From JAVBSC01 sp031547305 (GTDB lineage: Bacteria > Desulfobacterota > Desulfovibrionia > Desulfovibrionales > Desulfovibrionaceae): DNA of 29,018 nt. The notes under the pieces are model-generated. The model searched no databases. It worked only from the letters and a program-made list of their open reading frames with translations, and had not been told where the DNA came from. Shown here one piece after another: positions 6,255 to 15,500 of the stretch. Where the stretch lies: assembly GCA_031547305.1 (NCBI GenBank), contig JAVBSC010000116.1, forward strand, positions 1-29,018, given 5' to 3'. Both the position numbers and the translations under genes were made by a program. The stretch's first letter is position 1, and each line of letters opens with the position of its first letter.

Positions 6255-7343
6255 CTATGCCTGATCCAATTTTATTCTGGCCGTGCCCCCGCCATAGAAG
6301 GGTAAGGCCACGCGTTTGGCCGGCAGTTCCACTTTGGCCGCCTGAATCACGAATTCCGGTTGCTCGGCATGTTCTTTGCCCACATAGGCCAGGGCAACGG
6401 CATGCCCCAGTGACGGGGCGAAAGAGCCGCTGGTGACCCGGCCCACAGCCTGGCCGGAGGGCAGGAGCACAGCGTCGTTGTGCCTCGCGCTGCGGCGTCC
6501 CTCTATGGCCAGGGCGGTCAGAATTTCCCTGGTCTCCGTGGCTTTTTCCCGGCCGACGAACGGTGCTTTGGAAGTGAGCATGGCGGAATAGCCGGCCTCG
6601 GCCGGGCTGTGCTCATCGTCCAGATCCTGTCCGTACAGGGGCAGGCCCACCTCCAGGCGCAGGGTGTCGCGCGCGCCCAGGCCGGCCGGCTTGACCAGGG
6701 GAGTGTTCAGGCAGGCCAGCCACAGGGCTTCGGTTTTTTGCGTTGGCAGGTATATTTCAAACCCCAGCTCACCGGTGTAGCCGGTACGGCTGATCAAAAG
6801 CTCCACGCCGTCAAAGGCGGCCTTGGCGAAACCGAAGTAGGGCAGCTTGCGCCAGGGGCCGGGCAGGATTGCTTCCAGCGCCTCCAGAGATTTCGGGCCC
6901 TGCAAATCTATTTTACCAAGGCCGTCGGAAGCGTCTTCAAAAAACAGGCCGGCCGGGACGCGGCTTTTGATGGCCGCAAAATCCGACCGCCGGCAGGCGG
7001 CGTTGACCACGATCATGAAATGCTCGTCTTCCAGGCGGTAGACGATCAGGTCGTCCATAATCCCGCCGCGCTCGTTCAGCAAAAAACCGTAGCGGCAGCG
7101 GCCGGGAGCCAGGGTTTCAATATTTACGGTCAGGGCTTTGCCCAGGGCTTCGGCAGCGCCGGGGCCTTTCAGATAAAATTCCCCCATGTGGCAGATGTCA
7201 AACGCCGAGGCGGCTTCGCGGGTATGCTGGTGCTCGGCCAGAATGCCGGCATATTGTATGGGCATGTCCCAGCCGGCGAATGGGGCCATTTTGGCGCCCT
7301 GGGCCATATGCCAGGAATGAAGGGGGGTTTTGAGTTCGATCAT
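6255..7343 (-). CDS. gcvT: Aminomethyltransferase, glycine cleavage T protein
   Basis: Known role: the T protein releases ammonia from the aminomethyl-lipoyl H protein and passes the one-carbon unit to tetrahydrofolate. Seen: 362 residues, normal length. It begins with the family pattern KTPLHSWHMAQGAKMAPFAG, then HTREAASAFDICHMGEFYLKG. The catalytic-aspartate region GGIMDDLIVYRL (D97/D98) is intact. Folate-pocket and core motifs RTGYTGELGFEIYLP and GLGARDTLRLEVGLPLYGQDL are present, and the C-terminal barrel contains GRVTSGSFAPSLGHAVALAYV. The ATG overlaps the stop of the preceding 586-residue gene as ATGA. The partners gcvH and gcvP are not in the window, so this may be an isolated T gene. 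A related folate-binding GcvT paralogue is possible but the motifs favour true GcvT. Confidence 0.93.
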   Translation of the reverse strand: MIELKTPLHSWHMAQGAKMAPFAGWDMPIQYAGILAEHQHTREAASAFDICHMGEFYLKGPGAAEALGKALTVNIETLAPGRCRYGFLLNERGGIMDDLIVYRLEDEHFMIVVNAACRRSDFAAIKSRVPAGLFFEDASDGLGKIDLQGPKSLEALEAILPGPWRKLPYFGFAKAAFDGVELLISRTGYTGELGFEIYLPTQKTEALWLACLNTPLVKPAGLGARDTLRLEVGLPLYGQDLDDEHSPAEAGYSAMLTSKAPFVGREKATETREILTALAIEGRRSARHNDAVLLPSGQAVGRVTSGSFAPSLGHAVALAYVGKEHAEQPEFVIQAAKVELPAKRVALPFYGGGTARIKLDQA

Positions 7344-9100
7344 GATTGAATTCCTGATGTTTTTACAGAGGTTATAAGTGGGTGCCTTAGCAGCGCTTCC
7401 TGGCGGGATTTGCGGATGGCCTTGAAATCATCGATCAGGCCGACCAGCTTACCGTAATTTTTGCGGATTTCCTGGCGTCGCGGCGAAGGATCCTCTTCTT
7501 TTTTTTCTATGTAGGTGCGCAGCAGGTACCTATCGTTCAGAATATTTGCGCCTATGGAGATTACATTTACCACCAGGGGGTCGAAATAGCTTACTATTTC
7601 GAATTTCAAGTTTTGCAGGAGCGCGGTTGTTTCCACCAGCATGCGCTGGTAATTGATGCGCTCGCCCTTGAATATGCGGTGCTGCAGGTCTTCCAGCAAC
7701 CGCACCTTGCGGGCCTGCTGGATATAGCTGTATTTGCCGACAACTTCTTGGTAAAGGTCGTTCAGGCCGGCGAAAGTTTCGTAATTTTCCGGGGAAAGCA
7801 GGTAATTGTCAAGAACCTTGAGCACGTTGGCAAAGAACTCGTCGCTGTACCCGATAATGCGCCGCTGATGCTTGGAGAGCCAGGCGTACAGGAATTTGAG
7901 GCGTTTTTCCTCAGTTTCGGTATTTTCCACCAGTTCATGGCGTTTATAAAAGATTCTTCCGCTGTATTCCCCGCGCACTATGTCGTTCAGGCGCAAGAAC
8001 ATGCTGGTGCTTTCCCTTATGATGTTCACATCCTGAAGCGCCTCTCCGTTCAGCGGGTGGATGAGCTCCTGGGACTCCACGGACAGGGCGCGCTCCTGGC
8101 GCACGTTGTCCTGGCTGAATTTGTGCTGCAGGTAGCGGACGCGGATTATGACCACCCGTTTTTTCTCATCCACAAAAAAACCGCCGTTTTTCACGGCCGC
8201 GATAAGGTCTTCCTGCTCCGGATCGATGGTGGTCAGGGCTATTTTTTCCACTTTGGGGTAGTGGGTGTTTTCCGCGTTGTTCCAGATGGTCGTGAGGGTG
8301 CGGTCGGACTGCCCCAGGGTGCGCACCAGGAATTTTTCGCCCATCTTGTGCAGCCTTCTGGCGAACAGAGCCGCTGAGGTCCGCCGTTCCGAGGCGATTG
8401 GAAAGCCGTAAAGCTCCATAAGGTACTGGTAAACGAACAGACGGTTTTTTTCGTACAGTTCGTTGTCCTTGACCATGAATTTTCCGATGCGCAGGCCGTA
8501 GCGCTTGATTTCCGTATCCAGATCCGAGGGAAAGGACGCATACACTCCGCTGAGGTAAAAACGCTTCCGGCCGGAGGCGTCGTTGTGCAGGGACATGACC
8601 TGGCCGCGATCCATAGTGGTCAGGAACGGCATGGCCTCCGGGTAGCTGCCCAGAGCGGAAATATCCTTTTTGGCGAACTGCAGGCGGAATTGTTCGTGCA
8701 GTCCTTTGTGGATGCGGTTTTGAAAGTGCTGAAGGTTGCGGCCCATTATTTCAGCGGCCTGGGCTTCGCGCAGATCCTGGTGCAGCGGGTGCAGCAGGTC
8801 AAACTGAAAAACCTCGTTAAAATAGTTCAGGGGGCGGGCAAAGGCCACCAGACTGAAGCCGGGCAGCTTTTTATGCTCCCAGAGGTCCGCTTCAAAAGAG
8901 GGCAGAAGCTCGCGCAAGTCCAGAAGCGGATAATCGGAGTTTTCAAAATACGGCTTGAGCAGAGTATGGCGGATATGCGCAAGATCCAGAAAATGCTTGA
9001 GCCCGGCCAGATCGCTGAACACCGGCTGATCCGCCAGCGTCCATTCGTCCGTCCAGGCCAGGCTGCCCTTTGTGAAGGCGCTTTTCCAGGAGTTGAGCAT
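7340..9100 (-). CDS. Uncharacterised 586-aa protein, first gene of the gcvT-rsmE-rarA run
   Basis: I do not recognise this family. Seen: 586 residues with no signal peptide or hydrophobic membrane span and few cysteines. The composition is rich in charged and aromatic residues and helix formers, with helical stretches in the C-terminal third (for example EKRLKFLYAWLSKHQRR, RKVRLLEDLQHRIFKGERIN) ending in a basic tail. No Walker, HTH or metal motif is evident. A central segment (LTTIDPEQEDLIAAVKNGGF to RVVIIRVRYL) may be a small alpha/beta domain. The ATG follows AAAAGG with a 5-base gap. The stop overlaps the gcvT ATG by 4 bases. It is probably a cytoplasmic protein of a lineage-restricted family. 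It is divergent from the GAF gene across 177 bp. Confidence 0.85.
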   Translation of the reverse strand: MLNSWKSAFTKGSLAWTDEWTLADQPVFSDLAGLKHFLDLAHIRHTLLKPYFENSDYPLLDLRELLPSFEADLWEHKKLPGFSLVAFARPLNYFNEVFQFDLLHPLHQDLREAQAAEIMGRNLQHFQNRIHKGLHEQFRLQFAKKDISALGSYPEAMPFLTTMDRGQVMSLHNDASGRKRFYLSGVYASFPSDLDTEIKRYGLRIGKFMVKDNELYEKNRLFVYQYLMELYGFPIASERRTSAALFARRLHKMGEKFLVRTLGQSDRTLTTIWNNAENTHYPKVEKIALTTIDPEQEDLIAAVKNGGFFVDEKKRVVIIRVRYLQHKFSQDNVRQERALSVESQELIHPLNGEALQDVNIIRESTSMFLRLNDIVRGEYSGRIFYKRHELVENTETEEKRLKFLYAWLSKHQRRIIGYSDEFFANVLKVLDNYLLSPENYETFAGLNDLYQEVVGKYSYIQQARKVRLLEDLQHRIFKGERINYQRMLVETTALLQNLKFEIVSYFDPLVVNVISIGANILNDRYLLRTYIEKKEEDPSPRRQEIRKNYGKLVGLIDDFKAIRKSRQEALLRHPLITSVKTSGIQS

Positions 9101-9230
9101 TAAAACCTTTTGATTATGTTTGTATTATTGTTTCACAAATTCGCTTAACCTGTTTTTTCAAACAACGCCACTTTGAATATGGAAAATAGGCCGGATTTGT
9201 TTTGCCAATAAAAAATATAAAATCTTTTTC

Positions 9231-9259
9231 TTGGATTTTCATAGTATTGCGGGTATACT
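9231..9259 (+). promoter_or_regulatory. Sigma70-type promoter of the GAF-mreB unit
   Basis: TTGGAT (9231-9236), a 17-base spacer, and TATACT (9254-9259), 18 bases before the GAF ATG. This places the transcription start only about a dozen bases upstream of the coding region. Confidence 0.6.
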
Positions 9260-9277
9260 AGCACAACGGAGTTTATT

Positions 9278-10261
9278 ATGCAGCAGGCCTGTCTGGACCG
9301 TATTCTGGGAATTTTGTGCAGCGTCATGGACGCGCACACGGCCGTGCTGTTTTCTCCGCTGTCCGACGAGGCCGGTGACTGCCCGCACGGCATAGTGGCC
9401 ATGTTCAGCCTGAGCGACAGAATCAACCGCCAGGCCAGGATTTACCCAGGCCAGGGCCTGGTAGGCTGGATAATCCGCAACCAGGAGCCGCTGCTCGTCC
9501 CCAAATTCGATCAGCGCCAGAACCACCTGGGCTACTACAACGGCAACGAGGATCAAGAGATAAAAGCCTTTATGGGCTGCTCTTTGCCCGGCGACGGCGG
9601 GGCGCTTTGCGTGGACAGCAAGCGGCAGTATTATTTTTCGGAAAAAGATCAGAAGATGCTTCATCTTTTTGCCGACCTGATCGTCCATTTGCGGCGCCGG
9701 GAAGCCCAGGAAGAATCCCTGGCCGGGGTCCGGCGGCATTACGCGGCCCTGCGGGCCATCTATACGCTGCGCCGCGAGCATTCGCGCTGGGCGGATTTTT
9801 TGCGCTCCTTTCTGATTCTGGTGGCGGAAGCGGCCGGGTTCTCATACGGCGCCCTGTACACCCTTGTTCCGGACGGAAGCGGCTACGTGCTGGAGGGCGA
9901 CAACACTGGCGCGCCGCAGGGCGATCCCATGGTTCATCCGCTCAGCGCCGGTATGGCCGGCTGGGTTTTTAAAAATTCCGCGCCTGTGTTCAGCGGCGGC
10001 CCGGGAGCGGCTCCGACCGCGCCCGTTGCCGGAGGAGCCTCGCCGATTTTTCAGACGTCCATGCTGTTGCCCCTGGTCATTCAGCGCAAAACCAGGGGGG
10101 TGTTCTGCCTGGGCAGCGGCGTGCCCCTGGAAATGAATGATGAAGTCAGGGATTTCGCCCGGATGGCTTCCGAACATCTGGCACTTTTTCTGGAAAATCT
10201 ATATGTTAAATGCCGGTTGCGCGATTTGCACAGACAAGGCGGCGCCGGGCCGGTTTCCTGA
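9278..10261 (+). CDS. Tandem GAF-domain protein
   Basis: Seen: 327 residues, soluble. The first GAF-like module spans about 5-148 (MDAHTAVLFSPLSD, ARIYPGQGLVGWIIRNQEPL, GALCVDSKRQYYFSEKDQKM, LHLFADLIVHL). A helical linker (about 150-185) leads to a second module at about 185-310 (GFSYGALYTLVPDGSGYVLE, HPLSAGMAGWVFKNSAPVFS, SMLLPLVIQRKTRGVFCLGS, EVRDFARMASEHLALFLENL). The repeated G-x-x-GW-hhhh pattern and terminal helix are the GAF signature. No output domain (HD, GGDEF, kinase, HTH) follows, so it is probably a sensor or adaptor acting through protein contact. The ATG follows ACGGAG. It is followed after 56 bases by mreB in the same direction, suggesting cotranscription and a possible link between sensing and cell shape. 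The ligand is unknown. Confidence 0.85.
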   Translation: MQQACLDRILGILCSVMDAHTAVLFSPLSDEAGDCPHGIVAMFSLSDRINRQARIYPGQGLVGWIIRNQEPLLVPKFDQRQNHLGYYNGNEDQEIKAFMGCSLPGDGGALCVDSKRQYYFSEKDQKMLHLFADLIVHLRRREAQEESLAGVRRHYAALRAIYTLRREHSRWADFLRSFLILVAEAAGFSYGALYTLVPDGSGYVLEGDNTGAPQGDPMVHPLSAGMAGWVFKNSAPVFSGGPGAAPTAPVAGGASPIFQTSMLLPLVIQRKTRGVFCLGSGVPLEMNDEVRDFARMASEHLALFLENLYVKCRLRDLHRQGGAGPVS

Positions 10262-10317
10262 GAGAAAACGTGACGCAGACATTTTAACAATAAACCGCGA
10301 GCCGATTGAGAGCGCTA

Positions 10318-11340
10318 ATGTTCCGTAAGCTACTGGGTGTGTTCAGCAAAGACTTGGCCATGGATCTTGGCACCGCCAATACCCTTTTATACACGCGCAA
10401 AAACGGGGTGGTTCTGAATGAGCCTTCGGTTGTGGCCCTGGACGTTGACAAGGGGTCCGTTCTGGCCGTTGGCCGGGAAGCCAAGGAATTCCTGGGCCGC
10501 ACCCCAAAACGCATCCGGGCCGTGCGGCCCATGCGGGACGGCGTAATCGCGGATTTTGAAGTGACCCGCCAGATGATCGCTTTTTTCATCCAGAAGGTGC
10601 TCAGCGGCTTCAACCTGGTCCGGCCAAACATCGTCATCTGCGTTCCCACAGGCATTACCCAGGTGGAAAAACGGGCGGTCATAGAGTCGGCCATCCAGGC
10701 AGGCGCGCGCGAGGTCCGACTGATCGAGGAACCCATGGCCGCGGCCATCGGCGCGAATCTGCCCATTCACGAGCCCATGGGCAACATGGTGGTGGATATT
10801 GGCGGCGGCACCACGGAAGTGGCGGTGATTTCCCTTTCCGCCGTGGCTTACGCGGAGTCCGTGCGCGTGGCCGGCGACGCCATGAATCTGGCCATCCAGC
10901 GTTTTTTCCAGAACGAATTCCAACTGCTCATCGGCGAAAACATGGCCGAACGCGTCAAGCTGGCCGTAGGATCCGCCTACCCACTGCAGGAACAGCTGGT
11001 GGCCGAGGTTTCCGGCAAAGATATGCTCAGCGGCACACCAAGGGCGGTGCGCGTTTCCGACGGCCACGTGCGCGAAGCCTTGGCCGAGCCGGTGCGCGCC
11101 ATCATTCTGGCCATCCGTAAAGCCCTGGAAAAAACCCCGCCGGAACTGGCCTCGGACATCGGGCGGAACGGTCTGCTCCTGGCCGGAGGCGGCGCGCTCT
11201 TAAAAGGCCTGGACGAACTCATCCGCCAGGACACCGGCCTGCACATCATCATAGACGAAGATCCGCTGACCACCGTGGTTCGCGGCACCGGCCGCACCCT
11301 GGACGACCGCAGATTTTACAGCAGGGTGTACATCAATTAA
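10318..11340 (+). CDS. mreB: Rod shape-determining protein MreB
   Basis: Known role: bacterial actin homologue whose membrane-bound filaments guide cell-wall synthesis in rods. Seen: 340 residues, normal length. Phosphate-1 loop AMDLGTANTLLYT (about 14-26), conserved PSVVALD and RAVRPMRDGVIADFEVTRQM, phosphate-2 loop VVDIGGGTTEVAVIS (about 158-172) and adenosine-site LLLAGGGALLKGLDE (about 283-297). The N-terminal MFRKLLGVFSKDLAMDLG carries the short hydrophobic membrane-contact segment. I choose the ATG at 10318, with GAGAG 6 bases upstream, over a TTG at 10306. No mreC or mreD follows; the next gene is convergent. Confidence 0.97.
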   Translation: MFRKLLGVFSKDLAMDLGTANTLLYTRKNGVVLNEPSVVALDVDKGSVLAVGREAKEFLGRTPKRIRAVRPMRDGVIADFEVTRQMIAFFIQKVLSGFNLVRPNIVICVPTGITQVEKRAVIESAIQAGAREVRLIEEPMAAAIGANLPIHEPMGNMVVDIGGGTTEVAVISLSAVAYAESVRVAGDAMNLAIQRFFQNEFQLLIGENMAERVKLAVGSAYPLQEQLVAEVSGKDMLSGTPRAVRVSDGHVREALAEPVRAIILAIRKALEKTPPELASDIGRNGLLLAGGGALLKGLDELIRQDTGLHIIIDEDPLTTVVRGTGRTLDDRRFYSRVYIN

Positions 11341-11366
11341 TTTGGGGAGGCCGCGCCTCCCCAAAT
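11340..11366. terminator. Hairpin between convergent mreB and the FMN oxidoreductase gene
   Basis: Perfect 12-bp stem ATTTGGGGAGGC (11340-11351) / GCCTCCCCAAAT (11355-11366) with a 3-base loop. It abuts both stop codons and could serve both directions, although neither side has a long T run. Confidence 0.75.
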
Positions 11367-11370
11367 CAGT

Positions 11371-12480
11371 CTACTTTCCCAACCATTTGGCCTTGGCTGC
11401 CTCAAATTCCTGCTGCAGGGAGTCCATAAGCTCCTGAACGGAAATGATGGAGCTTACGCGGGACACATTGGCGCCGGTAAAGGCGAAGCCTTTTTCCAGG
11501 TTGCCGCGCATGGCGTTGAGCAGGGCGGCGGCGATGCAGTATGGGGATTTTTCCGGGTTGCAGGTGCTGATGCACTGGAAAATGCAGCGGAAGTTCTTTT
11601 TGCCCTGCTCCACGGCTTCGATGAAGCGGTTCCGGATGGCCCGCCCCGGCAATCCCACCGGGCTTTTTATAATGGTGACGTCCTCAGCCCTGGCTTCCAC
11701 AAAGCTTCTCTTAAAGCGTTCGTCCGCATCGCACTCGTGGGTGGCCACGAAGCGGGTGCCCATTTGTACGCCGGACGCGCCCATGCTCAGGTATTTGTGA
11801 ATATCCTCGCCGGAAAAAACTCCGCCGGCCGCGATTACCGGAATGGCCCGTCCGGACTGATCCTCAAATGTTTTCACCGCGTCCAGCACCTGAGGCAGCA
11901 CCACTTCCAGGGAATGTTCCGGGGCGTCTATTTCTTCCGGCTTGAAGCCCAGATGCCCGCCGGCCTTGGGGCCTTCCAGCACAAAGGCGTCCGGCAGTTT
12001 GGAATAGCGCGACAGCCACTTTTTGCAAATGACCGAAGCGGCTCTGGCTGAAGAAATTATGGGCACCAGCTTGGTGCGGAATTCTTCCCTTTTTTCCTCG
12101 CAGGCCTCCAGCAGATATTTGGGCATTTCCAAAGGCAGGCCGGCGCCGGAAAATATGATGTCCGCCCGCTGTTCAATGGAGGTGCGCACCAGTTGGGCAA
12201 AGTCCGTCAGAGCCACCATGATGTTCACGCCAAGGATTCCGTTGGTAAGCTCGCGGGCTTTGGCTATTTCGCGGGACAGGGCGCGAATGTTCGCACCACG
12301 CGGGTCCGATCCCACGTCCGGCTCCTTCATGCCTATCATGGCCCCGGCAATCACGCCTATGCCGCCTTGCTCCGCCACGGCCGAAGCCAGGCGGTGCAGA
12401 GATATTCCAACCCCCATGCCGCCCTGGACTATGGGCAGGCGGGCGCTTAAATCGCCAATGGTCAAGCTCGGAAGAGACAT
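11371..12480 (-). CDS. Nitronate monooxygenase / FabK-like FMN-dependent oxidoreductase
   Basis: Known family: TIM-barrel FMN enzymes including nitronate monooxygenase (which detoxifies propionate-3-nitronate and nitroalkanes) and enoyl-ACP reductase FabK. Seen: 369 residues from the ATG at 12480, preceded by AGGAG. RLPIVQGGMGVGIS near the N-terminus is the family start. GGIGVIAGAM follows, then the central VLEGPKAGGHLGF with the catalytic-type histidine, and the FMN phosphate site VIAAGGVFSGEDIHKYLSMG followed by ASGVQMGTRFVATHECDA. An additional C-terminal segment (about 300-369) with FRCIFQCISTCNPEKSPYC contains four cysteines in 16 residues, which is not typical of characterised NMO enzymes. 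The true substrate is uncertain. The longer frame to 12630 overlaps addB and has no ribosome site. Confidence 0.85.
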   Translation of the reverse strand: MSLPSLTIGDLSARLPIVQGGMGVGISLHRLASAVAEQGGIGVIAGAMIGMKEPDVGSDPRGANIRALSREIAKARELTNGILGVNIMVALTDFAQLVRTSIEQRADIIFSGAGLPLEMPKYLLEACEEKREEFRTKLVPIISSARAASVICKKWLSRYSKLPDAFVLEGPKAGGHLGFKPEEIDAPEHSLEVVLPQVLDAVKTFEDQSGRAIPVIAAGGVFSGEDIHKYLSMGASGVQMGTRFVATHECDADERFKRSFVEARAEDVTIIKSPVGLPGRAIRNRFIEAVEQGKKNFRCIFQCISTCNPEKSPYCIAAALLNAMRGNLEKGFAFTGANVSRVSSIISVQELMDSLQQEFEAAKAKWLGK

Positions 12481-12502
12481 GCCTTTCTCCTGGTTGAGGT
12501 AT

Positions 12503-12549
12503 GAGAGCGCCGCTCTCACAAAAGCTCTGAATAAACCCGCTGGAGCGGG
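12503..12549 (-). terminator. Two small hairpins after addB, the first with a short T run
   Basis: CCCGC-TGGA-GCGGG (12536-12549) is followed on the minus strand by TTTATTC, making it a weak terminator for addAB. GAGAGC-GCC-GCTCTC (12503-12517) lies further on, just upstream of the NMO ribosome site. Confidence 0.5.
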
Positions 12550-12581
12550 CAAATAGCCTTTTACAGGAGCAACACTCCCGC

Positions 12582-15500
12582 TCAGGCAGCTTTGATTATA
12601 CACATTCCCTTGCAATTGCACCAGAGGCATTTGGGGCTTTTTTGCGGTAAAAAGGTCTTTGCGCCGGCCAATTGCCCCAGGATGAACCGCAGCAGCAGGG
12701 GGATGCGCTCGTCCAGGATGCCCGCCGCCTCTTCATCCGGCAAATCCGGCGGCAGAACGGGAATTTCCCGCCCGGACATCTTCAGTTCCACCCAGGCGGC
12801 ATTTTGCGGGGCCGGGGAAAAGCGGCGGTTTTCCCCGGAGGAGTCTTTGGCCAGCCCATGCCGGGCCAGGTACAGGTAAAAAGGAAGTTGAACGGAAGGC
12901 AGGGCCAGGCGTATGGCCGGCCAAAGCTCCGCCCCGGCCTGGGCGTCCGCCGGCGGGCAGGCGGCCAGGGAATCCCAGAAGGGCTCGTCCTGCCATATTT
13001 TGCTGTCTATTTCCGGCACCCGGCCGCTTTTGTAATCCAGAATCAGGCCCCGGCCCGCCCGGAAGTCCAGGCGGTCCAGCACGCCGTACAGGCGCGGGGT
13101 GAGGATGCGCTCGCCGCAATTCACGGTCAGGCCGGCGCTGAATTGCGCCTCCAGCATCTCCACGCGGGTTTGCGCCTGGTTGTCCAAAAAAGTTTTGAGG
13201 CGTTCCGGGCCGGTTATTCGGAGCATGGCCAGGGAATCCGGGCCAAGCTGGGCGGCCAGCGGGTTTTCGGCAAGACGGCGCAAAAAGATGTTCCGCAGTT
13301 CCAAAAAGTCGCCGGGGCCTGGCTCAAAGTCCAGACCACGCCTGGGAGCGTAAAATTCCTGCAAAGCGGCGTGCAGAAGGTTGCCCAGGGCCTGGGGATC
13401 TTCTCCCTCGGCAACTTCCTCCGCCGGGGCGAGCCCGGCCAGGCGCTCGTAAAAAAAGCGCAACGGGCAGCTTAGGTAAGCGTCCATGGCGGAGGCGGAA
13501 ACAGGCTTTTGCAAAAAAGCGTCCAGGGATTTTTTTATCTGGGGGCTGACCAAAATCCGGCCTGGCGCGATGTTCAGGGGGCGGATGCGGCAGGGCAGGA
13601 CGCGCAAAGGGCCGTCCGCCAGGGATCCGGCCGGGAACAGGTCCGGGTCCCGCACCCGCTTTGCCCCGGCCGGGCTGAGCAGGCGGCCGGCTTTAAGCTC
13701 CTCCTGCCAGATCAGCTCTTCCGCAAAACGGCTTCTGGTTTTTTTAGCCTCTTGCAGGCCGCCGGATTCCACGCCTTCCTGCCAGAAAATGTCCACCTGG
13801 TCGCTGGCGGCCAGCAGGCGGAAAAAGTGGTAGGCGGAAAGCCGCCGCCGCCTTCCGGCGTCCGGCAGGCCCAGGCTCCGGCGCAGCACGTCCGGCAGCA
13901 GGGCGTCCCGGCCCGTGCCGCCTGGCAGGAGGTCTTCCGTGGCTTCCAGAATGAAGACCCGCTTAAAGCTGAGCAGGCGTGTTTCCAAAAGGCCCATGAC
14001 CTGCAGGCCCACCAGGGGGTAGGCTTCAAAGGGGGCGCGTTCCTCGGCCAGCAGGCCGCGCAGCATGGCGAAAAGCGTGCGCGAATCCAGCGGTTCGTCC
14101 CGCAGGGCGCAGTTGGCCAGTTCCGGAATTACCGAATCCCGGATTCGGGCCAGGCATTCCGCGTCAATGGGAAAGCGCGGCCACAAGTCCGGACCGCGCC
14201 GGATCAGCAAACCGCAGAGCTTTTCCAGGGCCAGACCCAGTTCCTTAAGGTTGGCCGGGTTTTCCCAAGCGTTCAGGGTGTTTTGCAAAATGGCGTTAAG
14301 AAGCGCTTCAGTCTCCGGCGCCATTGCCGGCAGGCCGGCCAGCAGGCGGAAGGGATCCGCAAAGGCCTGCCCGCGCCGCAAGGCCTGTTCCAGGCTGTGC
14401 AGGGCGGTTTTAAGGGCCGCGTCGTTTGCCGGCGCCTCCGTCCCCGCCTCCCCGGCCGGATCCGGCCGGAGCATGCTCAGGTAGGGGTGGCGGATCAACC
14501 GGACCAGATCCCGCCAGTAGTAGAGTTTGTCCCGCCGCCGCTCCTGCAGGCAGAGCACTGTTTCCAGCAAACGGCTCAGGGGCGAGCGGGCCAGGGGATA
14601 GCCCATGGAAACGTTCAGGTCCGTCCTGGGCAGATGGTGCAGCACCGGCAGAAGCAGGCCGGTATCCGGCAGCACCACGGCTGTGCCGGACAGGCCTGAT
14701 TCCGCGTTTTCCCGCATTGGGGCGCCGTCCTGGTCCAGCATTTCCCCCAGGGCGGCCAGTTGGGAATGCAGGTCATAGCCCTGGTGGAAGCGCAGAATCG
14801 GTCCGCCATTGGACGGTTCGCCGCTTGCGCCGGGCGCGCGGCGCAACTCCAGGCCGGCCCGCCAGGATCTGGCCCAGTGAGCCAGTTCCCGGCAGCTCCA
14901 GTGCGGAGGGGCGGCCCCGGTGACGAGCTCCGGGTCCGCATGCAGGCAGATGGTGGCCCCGCACTCATCCCAAAGCCGGCGGAAGAGCAGCTTTTCCGTG
15001 CCGGACAGACTGTGGAATCCGGCGATGAACACAGCGCGGCCCTCGAACATATCCAGGGCCTCGCCGCGTTCGCGCAAAATTCCGGCGGCCCGGAAGGCCG
15101 TAAAACCGGGCGTGGACCAGCCGCGCTCGGCCAGGGCTCCGGCATAGGCCCGGTGCAGGTTGGCCAGGTTGCCCAGCAGGGCGGCGGCAAAGGGAGAGAC
15201 CAAATCTTCCACGTACTGGTAGTTTTCCGGCCGGCGGTTGTGAATGAAGCATTCCTCAAGCAAATCAGCCAGGCGCAGGCCCCAGGGCAGAAAAAATCCG
15301 GCGTCGTCCAACTGGCCGGGGCGGAACATCGGCTGGCCGGAGGCGGCCTTTTGGCGTTGCTCGGCGCGCAGGCAGTCCAGCAAAAGGCCCACGCGGTCCA
15401 GAAGCCCCGGTTCGGAGGCGGCTGGTCCGGACCGGCTGGCGCATATTTCCGCAAAGAGCGCCCCGCCGGTGACGATGCGCGGCATCAGGCAGGGTTTTGG

